A stretch of 6,441 nucleotides of DNA. It comes from Gammaproteobacteria bacterium. Its GTDB lineage: Bacteria; Pseudomonadota; Gammaproteobacteria; Tenderiales; Tenderiaceae. Shown here piece after piece: positions 1 through 4,803 of the stretch. Each line of letters starts with the position of its first letter. Within the stretch, counting starts at the first letter, position 1. A program made the position numbers and the translations under genes. The notes beneath the pieces are model-generated. The model was not told the DNA's origin and ran no database searches. It saw only the letters and a list, made by a program, of their open reading frames with translations. The stretch is from contig JAJRWO010000244.1 of NCBI GenBank assembly GCA_024276775.1, forward strand, positions 1-6,441, read 5' to 3'.

Positions 1-59
1 GGGATGACCACCTCCAGAACAAGGGTGTTACCGTCATTTTTCTTAATCACTGTTGCCAC
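1..59 (-). CDS. 5' end of a hypothetical gene, possibly a transposase (partial)
   Basis: A minus-strand reading frame opens with GTG at 59-57 and runs off the left edge. The 19 visible residues begin MATVIKKNDGNTLVLEVVI. The start is supported by AAGG at 71-68, eight bases upstream, and by an in-frame TAA directly before the GTG, which rules out a longer N-terminus in this frame. The short basic start followed by an alternating hydrophobic stretch reminds me of the N-terminus of some ISKra4-type transposases, but nineteen residues are too few for a family call and this rests on memory, not a search. If it is a transposase, the AT-rich stretch to its right should contain the end of the element. 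Confidence 0.45.
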   Translation of the reverse strand, partial: MATVIKKNDGNTLVLEVVI

Positions 60-332
60 TTAGAGTACCTTCTCTCTATGATTTCAAGAAAGTCTAGCAA
101 ACTATCAGATTTTATTAAAGAAATACTTACATCATTCTGTAGCTACACCCCGATAACCTATCTCATCAAATAGAAATATACAATAAAAACAAAAAGCCGT
201 TTGTCTGGACAAAGTCAGCGAATGATATTTTAGTAAAAGGAGGTCGCGCAAGAAAAACACTTACATCTCTACAAACAGTTTAATACACCACACTAGCGAT
301 TAATTTGTCACCTTGAAAGGGCTGGTTACCAT
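60..332. other. AT-rich stretch without a supported gene
   Basis: These 273 bases separate the leftward partial gene from the end of the LysM/YkuD/SPOR gene. I find no convincing reading frame. Visible structure is limited to a 14-base palindrome at 200-213 (TTTGTC, TG, GACAAA) and a repeated 9-mer ACTTACATC at 125-133 and 259-267. The stretch should contain the leader and promoter of the leftward gene, but no good -35/-10 pair stands out. If that gene is a transposase, one end of the insertion sequence probably lies between about 200 and 310; I cannot define it without the other end. Confidence 0.4.
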
Positions 333-1550
333 TCACTCCAGCATTGCCAGCTTTGGCGATAAGTCGTTATCAGGTTTGTATGGCACTTTAAATGCTTTGA
401 TACGAGTGATCCATTTAATTTTTTTAGCCTGCTGCTTCATATATTCATGGTCTGTGAATGGCCCTGCCAACACTTTACATCTGCCCGTTTCGCAGCCTTT
501 GGTGACCACTGGCAAGTCCAGCTCTTCAAGTTGTAACATTAACGTGCGTGCGCTTGAATAGCTTTTGTAAGTGGCTAACTGCAACATCCAGCGGCGTGGA
601 TATTTTGATTTTCGGCGTAACTGCTCTACCGGCTCGGCAATACCGGATGCGTTTTCACCAACCGTTTTTATACGCTGCCAACCTTCCACCCAGAACTGGT
701 TTGGGATAAGTGCGGTAATTTTATTAACCAAGGCTGCCAGATTCAAATTGCCAGCGGATGCAGGCTTATGAATTTCAAAATAAATGGCACCATTTTTGTA
801 GCCATACTTGAATGTCTCGTTGACAAATCTTACCGGGGTATCTTTGGTCGAACGATGCACCAGTATGGCAATATCTTCCGGATAAAGACGTACACCGCCA
901 CGACTTACCTTCGTACCAATACTGCTTGGATTATTGGTGCCATGTATCAATAGACCCGGGAAATTCAATTTCATGGCATATTCCCCCAAGGGATTTTTCG
1001 GCCCCGATGGAACAACGGCTGGCAAACGCGGGTTATATTTTCTGACTGCATCAGGTACCTCCCAGCTCGGTTTACGCATTCGCTGAACAACCTTGTAGCG
1101 ACCCGACAAACTGAAATCCGCATCACGGCCAATACTCACCGGATAGGTATTCACCAACGCTGGCCCTTCGTCAGGACGGGTATAGTGATATAAACGCTGC
1201 TCGGCAATATTGATAACAATCCCCTCGCGCGGCCCCTTGGGTAAAATATGCCGGGTTGGAATCACAACCTGCTGCCCCTTTTTCAAGGCTTTGGAGGCAA
1301 CGCCGGGGTTTGCAGCCTTAATAGCACTAATACCAACATCATAACGGCGGGCTATTCGTTGCAGGGTGTCGGCAGTCTTGGCCCGGATATATTGCACCTG
1401 GCCGATGACGTCGTCGTTGTCGGGCAATACATATGATGCAGCATGGGTCGTGCCCATTAGACAAAACAGCCCTAGAAAAACAGTCATCCAGGCAAAACTT
1501 TGCCGCTGACGCAGAATTTTAGCGATTACAATTAAGGACTTACTCAACAT
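333..1550 (-). CDS. Exported LysM-YkuD-SPOR protein with degenerate L,D-transpeptidase site
   Basis: A 405-residue envelope protein. Residues 1-37 form a signal peptide with a long basic start, a hydrophobic core at about 22-33 and a likely THA|AS cleavage. A LysM peptidoglycan-binding domain spans about 52-98 and a YkuD L,D-transpeptidase domain about 110-235. A C-terminal SPOR-like domain spans about 320-390 (WMLQLATYKSYSSARTL, then CKVLAGPF); SPOR domains bind glycan strands lacking stem peptides, mostly at the division septum. YkuD enzymes use a cysteine in an HGT...SHGC(I/V)R motif. Here H203-G-T is kept, but the second half reads S216-R-G-G219-V-R: the cysteine codon is GGT at 896-894. 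The only other cysteines are C30 in the signal peptide and C353/C358 in the SPOR part, so no nearby replacement exists. The reading frame is intact, so a non-catalytic wall-binding role is plausible. The ATG at 1550 is preferred because GAGG lies about 11 bases upstream; Met22 lacks a ribosome site. Confidence 0.9.
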   Translation of the reverse strand: MLSKSLIVIAKILRQRQSFAWMTVFLGLFCLMGTTHAASYVLPDNDDVIGQVQYIRAKTADTLQRIARRYDVGISAIKAANPGVASKALKKGQQVVIPTRHILPKGPREGIVINIAEQRLYHYTRPDEGPALVNTYPVSIGRDADFSLSGRYKVVQRMRKPSWEVPDAVRKYNPRLPAVVPSGPKNPLGEYAMKLNFPGLLIHGTNNPSSIGTKVSRGGVRLYPEDIAILVHRSTKDTPVRFVNETFKYGYKNGAIYFEIHKPASAGNLNLAALVNKITALIPNQFWVEGWQRIKTVGENASGIAEPVEQLRRKSKYPRRWMLQLATYKSYSSARTLMLQLEELDLPVVTKGCETGRCKVLAGPFTDHEYMKQQAKKIKWITRIKAFKVPYKPDNDLSPKLAMLE

Positions 1551-2007
1551 TCAGCCAGTGACCTCGGCATTTAAACTTGCATGACTACAATAAGTGACGG
1601 CAGAAAGCGGAAAAAATTGAGTTTTTGAATGGTGTATAACAGCAGAAGATTCTATTTTTCCAGCTCTTTCAGGCTTGCCTGGGCGATGCGTTCAATGTCT
1701 GCCAGGCGCGTTGAAGGAAGTCCTGATCATAGCCGGCCGGGTTAGCCCAGTAACGCCCTTTGATGCTGCAACGGTTAGCCAGTTTGTTCAGCCCCAGATC
1801 TTCCAGTGCAAAGGCCAATTGTGTCCAGCTCAGTGAGAGCCGCTCTTCCTTTTCAATCGATTTTTGATGCCCCTCATCCAGGCCGCATAGATAAACCGTG
1901 GTTTCCCTAACCACAGAAATCACTGCCCGCAGGGCCTTTTTGGACTCCAGCTTGCGTTGTTAGGCCTTAAAATATACTTTGCCTCAACTGATAAATATTA
2001 ATACTTC

Positions 2008-2042
2008 CTGACAGTACGTTGTCAGTAGTGTGGGTCTATAAT
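2008..2042 (+). promoter_or_regulatory. Putative cassette promoter with operator-like palindrome
   Basis: A perfect TATAAT at 2037-2042 lies 33 bases before the cassette gene. No canonical -35 sits 16-18 bases upstream: TTGTCA at 2019-2024 is too close (12 bases) and CTGACA at 2008-2013 too far (23 bases). These two near-consensus hexamers form the arms of an exact inverted repeat, CTGACA-N6-TGTCAG, at 2008-2025. It could be an operator or activator site, or chance. The gene is probably expressed from its own leader, since no integron Pc promoter is present. Confidence 0.45.
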
Positions 2043-2075
2043 TATCGATCAATCCAAAAAATATGAGGTTGTACT

Positions 2076-2420
2076 ATGTCAAATAACCAAACTATGAATC
2101 TAGAATTGTTGAAGGGAATTGCTGGTTTTTCGGGGCTGGAGTTTGGAATATTCAAACTAAAAGAAGGCGTATCAGAGTCCGAGATGCTGAAAGCAGCAAA
2201 AATTGCTGACCACGAATTTTTATCCAAAGAAGATGGTTTCCTGGGCCATGCGGTTTTAAAAGGTGAAGATGGTCTCTATGTTGATTTGGCTTTTGCAAGC
2301 ACAAAAGAAAAGGCCGAGGAAATATGTGGAAAATGGATGAATAATGAGTTCACATTGAAATATCTTGAATTCATTGATCCCGAATCCGTAAATATGTCTT
2401 TTTGGGCAAGGATCAAATAA
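2076..2420 (+). CDS. Cassette-encoded dimeric alpha/beta-barrel (ABM-like) protein
   Basis: A 114-residue soluble protein without signal peptide or membrane segment, the only gene of the cassette. Residues about 20-112 fit the dimeric ferredoxin-like (ABM/EthD-like) barrel: a first strand (LEFGIFKLKEGV), a helix with SEMLKAAKIADHEFLSK, the turn DGFLGHAVLKGEDGLYVDLAFA, a second helix (TKEKAEEICGKWMNN) and a closing FIDPESVNMSFWARI strand. Members of this fold include small monooxygenases, heme-degrading enzymes and many uncharacterised proteins. No diagnostic catalytic residue lets me choose, so the substrate is unknown. The start at 2076 is supported by GAGGT at 2065-2069, six bases upstream; the later in-frame ATG (Met7) has no such site. 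The stop lies two bases before attC, the tight packing usual in cassettes. Confidence 0.8.
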   Translation: MSNNQTMNLELLKGIAGFSGLEFGIFKLKEGVSESEMLKAAKIADHEFLSKEDGFLGHAVLKGEDGLYVDLAFASTKEKAEEICGKWMNNEFTLKYLEFIDPESVNMSFWARIK

Positions 2421-2422
2421 AG

Positions 2423-2514
2423 GCCTAACAAAAAAATCCAGCGGACAGTTTAAAGTTTGCAAAAAACCGCAAAAAAAGCGCCCCTATAAACTGCCGCTGA
2501 TTTAGGCGTTGCTT
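2423..2514 (+). other. attC recombination site of the cassette
   Basis: R'' is GCCTAAC at 2423-2429. The L stem pairs CAGCGG (2439-2444) and CAGTTTA (2446-2452) with TAAACTG (2487-2493) and CCGCTG (2494-2499), giving 13 base pairs with a single unpaired A2445. That bulge corresponds to an extrahelical T on the bottom strand, one of the conserved recognition marks of attC sites. Unpaired spacers of 8-9 bases separate the R and L boxes, and a 34-base variable loop lies at 2453-2486. The site ends at G2508; the following TTGCTT comes from the interrupted gene and matches GTTRRRY poorly, as expected for a secondary target. Confidence 0.88.
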
Positions 2515-2532
2515 GGCCCGGTGCAAATTCCC

Positions 2533-2554
2533 TACCCACTGTTTAAGGTGGGTA
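2533..2554. repeat. 7-bp inverted repeat beside the cassette junction
   Basis: TACCCAC (2533-2539) and GTGGGTA (2548-2554) are perfect complements around an 8-base loop, 25 bases from the cassette end, inside the N-terminal coding piece of the split gene. There is no following T-run on either strand, so it is unlikely to be an intrinsic terminator. It may be a chance consequence of the codons there. Confidence 0.4.
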
Positions 2555-2604
2555 AAAATATTTAGCAATTCCTTTGCGCTTAGTTCAGCCAAGAGCATCG
2601 GTAC

Positions 2605-3000
2605 CTAACCAGGTTTAAATTGCAGCGCTACAGAATTAATGCAGTAGCGCTGCCCGGTGGGCTGAGGGCCATCTTTAAAGACATGACCCAGGTGGGCATC
2701 GCAAGTATTGCACCTGGCTTCGACTCGCTGCATACCATGACTCACATCAATTCGTGCGTCGATATTGTTGGCATCAACAGGCTGCCAGAAGCTGGGCCAA
2801 CCACTGCCTGAGTCATATTTTTTCTCTGCTTCGAATAATGGCGAGCCGCAACAGGTGCATTCATAGCGACCAGGCTGTTTCTGGTCGCAATATTCACCCG
2901 AAAACGCCACTTCAGTGCCTCCCTGGCGGCAAATACGGTATTGCTCAGGCGTTAGTTGTGCCTGCCATTCGGCGTCTGTTTTGGTGATTTTTTTGGTCAT
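2605..3000 (-). CDS. msrB: Peptide-methionine (R)-S-oxide reductase MsrB
   Basis: A 131-residue enzyme that reduces the R epimer of methionine sulfoxide in oxidised proteins, using thioredoxin-type reductants in the cytoplasm; no signal peptide is present. All family marks are visible: structural zinc cysteines C48/C51 and C97/C100, the GWPSFW motif at 67-72, HLGHVF at 103-108, and the catalytic cysteine C120 in RYCINS. Length is normal for a stand-alone MsrB. GAGG nine bases before the ATG supports the start. It sits 11 bases downstream of the DUF465 gene and 6 bases upstream of the split gene, so the three form one operon. C24 and C38 are also available as possible resolving cysteines, but I cannot tell whether either is used. 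Confidence 0.97.
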   Translation of the reverse strand: MTKKITKTDAEWQAQLTPEQYRICRQGGTEVAFSGEYCDQKQPGRYECTCCGSPLFEAEKKYDSGSGWPSFWQPVDANNIDARIDVSHGMQRVEARCNTCDAHLGHVFKDGPQPTGQRYCINSVALQFKPG

Positions 3001-3011
3001 AGTATTATTCC

Positions 3012-3230
3012 TCAGGCGGGCATGTCTGGAATCATCATACTTTCAAGCTTGTTAATCATGTCTTTAATAAAGAGTTTGCGCTTTTTCATACGCCGCATCT
3101 GCATCGAGTTAACAAAGGCCTGCTCCTGCAGGGTGGCAATGGCATCATCAAGGTCACGGTGTTCAGCCTTCAGCACCTCAACCCGGATCGCAATCTCTTC
3201 AATTTCCTTGTCAGTTAAACGTTGGCTCAT
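3012..3230 (-). CDS. DUF465/YdcH-like small coiled-coil protein
   Basis: A 72-residue highly charged helical protein matching the YdcH/DUF465 family in length and pattern: an acidic first helix (LTDKEIEEIAIRVEVLKAEH), then RDLDDAIATL, then a basic helix with RRMKKRKLFIKDMINKLES. The family forms short alpha-helical hairpins or coiled coils of unknown biochemical function, so no role is assigned. The strong AAGGGG site five bases before the ATG marks it as the likely first gene of the operon leading into msrB, 11 bases away. A weak promoter-like pair, TTAAAT-N17-TAGAAT on the minus strand, lies in the preceding 99-base gap; I consider it only suggestive. Confidence 0.88.
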   Translation of the reverse strand: MSQRLTDKEIEEIAIRVEVLKAEHRDLDDAIATLQEQAFVNSMQMRRMKKRKLFIKDMINKLESMMIPDMPA

Positions 3231-3329
3231 ATCAACCCCTTAAATCCTAAAAAAGTTAGTTGCCCGTAGCGTATAGCACAACCGATTGATTCTACAGAAT
3301 TTTCCGTCGCCATTTAACTGATTTTCAGG

Positions 3330-3794
3330 TTAACCACAACAGCGTTTAAATTTTTTACCACTGCCACATGGACAAGGTGCATTACGACCCACCTTCTCGG
3401 CCTCTGGCCGTTGATGAATCTGACCATCCACATACTGCCAACGGCCTTGCTCCCTGATAAATCGACGACGCTCATGCAGGGATTGTAAACGACCATTGCC
3501 TTTAAACCGGGCAATAAATTCAACCCAGCCTTTATCCTCCGCCTTGCTCACCTGACAGTCAATAATTTGCAATCCAAACCAACGAACACTCGGTTCAAAT
3601 GCGAGCTGACCAGGCCGGGTACTTTCGTGCCAACTGTGCTGTAACTAATCACTGTTGCGTCGAACAAAGGCCGTGTAACGTGAACGCATGAGCTGTTCAG
3701 GTGATTCGGGCAATACCGCTGCATCAATATATTGCCCACAACACCGGACATAATCCCGCATCGCCCCGCAGGGGCATAGCTTTACATCACCCAT
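3330..3794 (-). pseudogene. ychJ: YchJ-family SEC-C protein gene with an in-frame amber codon
   Basis: The frame from ATG 3794 to TAA 3330 would encode 154 residues, the usual YchJ length (about 152 in E. coli). It has an N-terminal CPCG...CCG cysteine cluster (7-19), the family signature LMRSRYTAFV (35-44), the central WVEFIARF...RRRFIREQGRWQYVDG region, and a C-terminal SEC-C metal-binding motif (GRNAPCPCGSGKKFKRCCG). Codon 50 is TAG (3647-3645). YchJ proteins have tyrosine here (SDYL or ADYL), so a single base change from TAC or TAT would explain it. The part after TAG contains no methionine codon, so restart is unlikely. The start overlaps the end of the LysR gene by 8 bases and has AAGGAG about 10 bases upstream, so it was translationally coupled. 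Family function is not established; the SEC-C motif binds zinc. Recent inactivation, stop-codon readthrough or a sequencing error are all possible. Confidence 0.88.
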
Positions 3795-4677
3795 TACAAC
3801 AATTCTCCTTCAGGATTGCGGCCAACTGCTGGGTCGCCGGACCCACTCGCCCTGACTGACCAAAAATCATATACAGATGACTATAACGACGTTGGCCTTC
3901 AGTCATGGGCAGGAGGCTTAATTTTCCCTGCTCAATATCATCCTGTACCTGATGCATGGGCACCCAACCGAACCCCAAGCCACTCAATATGGCCGTCACC
4001 GCCTTATCAATGCTGGTGACTGTCCAGCGATATTCAGAGCCTAACCAGCCAGTGCTGCGATTCAAATACAGACCTGAGTCACGAATCACCACTTGCAGTT
4101 CACGGCGCAGATCATCACTGCCAACGTCGCGCCCTAGCCGATGGAGCGGATGATTAGGCTCGGCCACGGCCACGAACTCTACCTCAATCAAGCGATCACC
4201 GAGGAATCCTTTTGGCACCTGCCCACCAATCACCAGATCTGCCCGCCCCTCAATCAGAGCCTCATCCGCCCCTGACAACACCACTTCGTTGAACTGTACC
4301 CGTGCGCCACGGCTCAACGGCACAAACTGCTTCAAGGCGGCCATTAGATAACCGCTGGGGAAGGCCGCATCCACCACCAAGCGCACCTCAGACTCCCAAC
4401 CCTGCTCCATATTATGCGCCAAGGCCTCTAACTCGGCGGCATCTTTGACCAGCTGCCGTGAACGATTCAGCAGGGCTTCACCTGCCGGCGTCAGCTTGGC
4501 CTTGCGGCCTTCAATCTGCAATAGAGGTATCCCCAAGTGCTGTTGCAACTTGGCCACAGCATAACTGACCGATGATTGGCTGCGGTGCAAATGCGTAGCG
4601 GCCTGAGCAAAACCGCCCTGGTCTATTACCACCTGAAGCACACGCCACTGCTCTAATGAAACATTGGGACTGTTCAT
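3787..4677 (-). CDS. LysR-type transcriptional regulator, probably of the adjacent yqjG-pirin operon
   Basis: A 296-residue regulator with an N-terminal winged helix-turn-helix at about 6-65 (recognition helix region SQSSVSYAVAKLQQHLG) and a C-terminal effector-binding domain at about 80-290. The ATG at 4677 is preferred over an in-frame TTG at 4713: it gives the usual LysR N-terminus of a few residues before the HTH, while the TTG would add 12 atypical residues and place the T-N11-A palindrome inside the gene. The ribosome site is weak. The gene is divergent from yqjG, the classic LysR layout. E. coli has the related arrangement yqjG-yhaH-yhaJ-yhaK, where YhaJ is a LysR regulator responsive to aromatic/quinone-type compounds. 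A YhaJ-like role is inferred from context, not from diagnostic residues. The 3' end overlaps ychJ. Confidence 0.9.
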   Translation of the reverse strand: MNSPNVSLEQWRVLQVVIDQGGFAQAATHLHRSQSSVSYAVAKLQQHLGIPLLQIEGRKAKLTPAGEALLNRSRQLVKDAAELEALAHNMEQGWESEVRLVVDAAFPSGYLMAALKQFVPLSRGARVQFNEVVLSGADEALIEGRADLVIGGQVPKGFLGDRLIEVEFVAVAEPNHPLHRLGRDVGSDDLRRELQVVIRDSGLYLNRSTGWLGSEYRWTVTSIDKAVTAILSGLGFGWVPMHQVQDDIEQGKLSLLPMTEGQRRYSHLYMIFGQSGRVGPATQQLAAILKENCCNG

Positions 4678-4686
4678 TCGCTTATT

Positions 4687-4705
4687 ATCTATAAATTCGA
4701 TAGAT
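4687..4705. promoter_or_regulatory. LysR-type T-N11-A operator
   Basis: ATCTAT-N7-ATAGAT is a perfect inverted repeat containing T-N11-A (T4690 to A4702), the LysR recognition pattern. It sits in the leader of the regulator gene, 9 bases before its ATG, and is centred about 62 bases upstream of the start of transcription inferred for yqjG. This suits repression of its own gene and activation of the divergent operon. Confidence 0.65.
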
Positions 4706-4709
4706 TTAA

Positions 4710-4721
4710 GCAAATATTTGC
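4710..4721. repeat. 12-bp perfect palindrome in the divergent promoter region
   Basis: GCAAATATTTGC is fully self-complementary and centred about 20 bases from the T-N11-A site, so about 42 bases upstream of the inferred yqjG start. In LysR systems a second, weaker activation site often lies there. It may be that site or the site of another regulator. Confidence 0.45.
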
Positions 4722-4745
4722 GCTTTTTTATCTAATTATTTTGGC

Positions 4746-4751
4746 CATAAT
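4746..4751 (+). promoter_or_regulatory. Candidate -10 box for yqjG
   Basis: CATAAT matches TATAAT at five of six positions. Seventeen bases upstream there is only a T-run and no real -35, as expected for an activator-dependent promoter. Transcription would start near 4758, leaving a leader of about 45 bases before yqjG. The choice is supported mainly by the spacing it gives to the LysR operator. Confidence 0.4.
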
Positions 4752-4803
4752 TGTTTTTATCCCAATTGTGGGGTGAGATACCCTCATTAATAAGGAGTCA
4801 AAA

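Larger units (their letters stand above)
1960..2508 (+). mobile_element. Single integron-type gene cassette (549 bp) outside any visible integron
   Basis: The left boundary is G1959^TTAGGC, an exact match to the integron core GTTRRRY. The right boundary is G2508^TTGCTT at the end of an attC site. Between them lie a 115-base leader, one plus-strand gene and the attC, the standard cassette order. The R'' box GCCTAAC at 2423-2429 is the exact reverse complement of the GTTAGGC at the other end, as expected because the two ends join in the circular cassette. There is no target duplication, as expected of integrase recombination rather than transposition. The cassette looks AT-rich beside its flanks (23 G/C of 60 at 2101-2160). 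No integrase gene is present, so it probably entered a secondary G^TT site through an IntI acting from elsewhere. It is oriented against the operon it interrupts. Confidence 0.88.
1669..2598 (-). pseudogene. Conserved-looking small protein gene split by an integron cassette
   Basis: Two minus-strand coding pieces flank the 1960-2508 insert. The first, 2598-2509, encodes 30 residues starting MLLAELSAKELL. Its ATG lies 6 bases after the msrB stop, with an AGGT ribosome site overlapping that stop. The second, 1959-1669, encodes 96 residues ending NASPRQA. Joining 2509 to 1959 keeps the frame exactly (K-Q then Q-R-K-L-E) and gives a 126-residue, mostly helical, soluble protein with a KGRYWANPAGYD motif near the end. 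I do not recognise the family. It would be the last gene of the DUF465-msrB operon. As it stands, translation of the first piece enters the insert and ends at TAG 2427-2425 after 57 residues. The second piece is preceded by TAA at 1962-1960 and could restart only at the GTG at 1923, with no clear ribosome site. I infer loss of function, reversible by excision. Confidence 0.85.

Noticed and set aside
313..1436. Plus-strand reading frames opposite the LysM/YkuD/SPOR gene
   Set aside because: They lie antisense to a clearly coding gene, show no recognisable domains and lack convincing ribosome sites.
1670..1681. Hairpin CAGGC-AA-GCCTG at the end of the split gene as a terminator
   Set aside because: The stem is five pairs, the loop only two bases, and on the minus strand it is followed by A-rich rather than T-rich sequence.
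1669..1923. An independent 84-residue gene starting at GTG 1923
   Set aside because: No ribosome site, coding character continues upstream to the cassette boundary, and joining across the cassette gives a better 126-residue gene. It is treated as the 3' piece of the split gene.
1960..2508. A complete integron with integrase and attI
   Set aside because: No integrase reading frame exists in the window, and the left flank is coding sequence of the interrupted gene rather than an attI site.
1960..2508. A transposon or insertion-sequence insertion
   Set aside because: There are no terminal inverted repeats of transposon type, no target duplication and no transposase; the boundaries match integron cassette cores instead.
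2620..3243. Plus-strand reading frames opposite msrB and the DUF465 gene
   Set aside because: They are shadows of two genes with clear family signatures on the minus strand.
3314..3333. Terminator hairpin after ychJ (TTAAC...GTTAA)
   Set aside because: The stem is short, AT-rich and bulged, overlaps the stop codon and has no T-run.
3330..3572. A separate short SEC-C protein starting at TTG 3572
   Set aside because: Upstream sequence in the same frame continues the YchJ family pattern to a well-placed ATG at 3794, interrupted only by one TAG.
4678..4713. Longer LysR start at TTG 4713
   Set aside because: It adds 12 residues not usual in the family, uses a rare start codon, and would place the operator palindrome inside the coding sequence.
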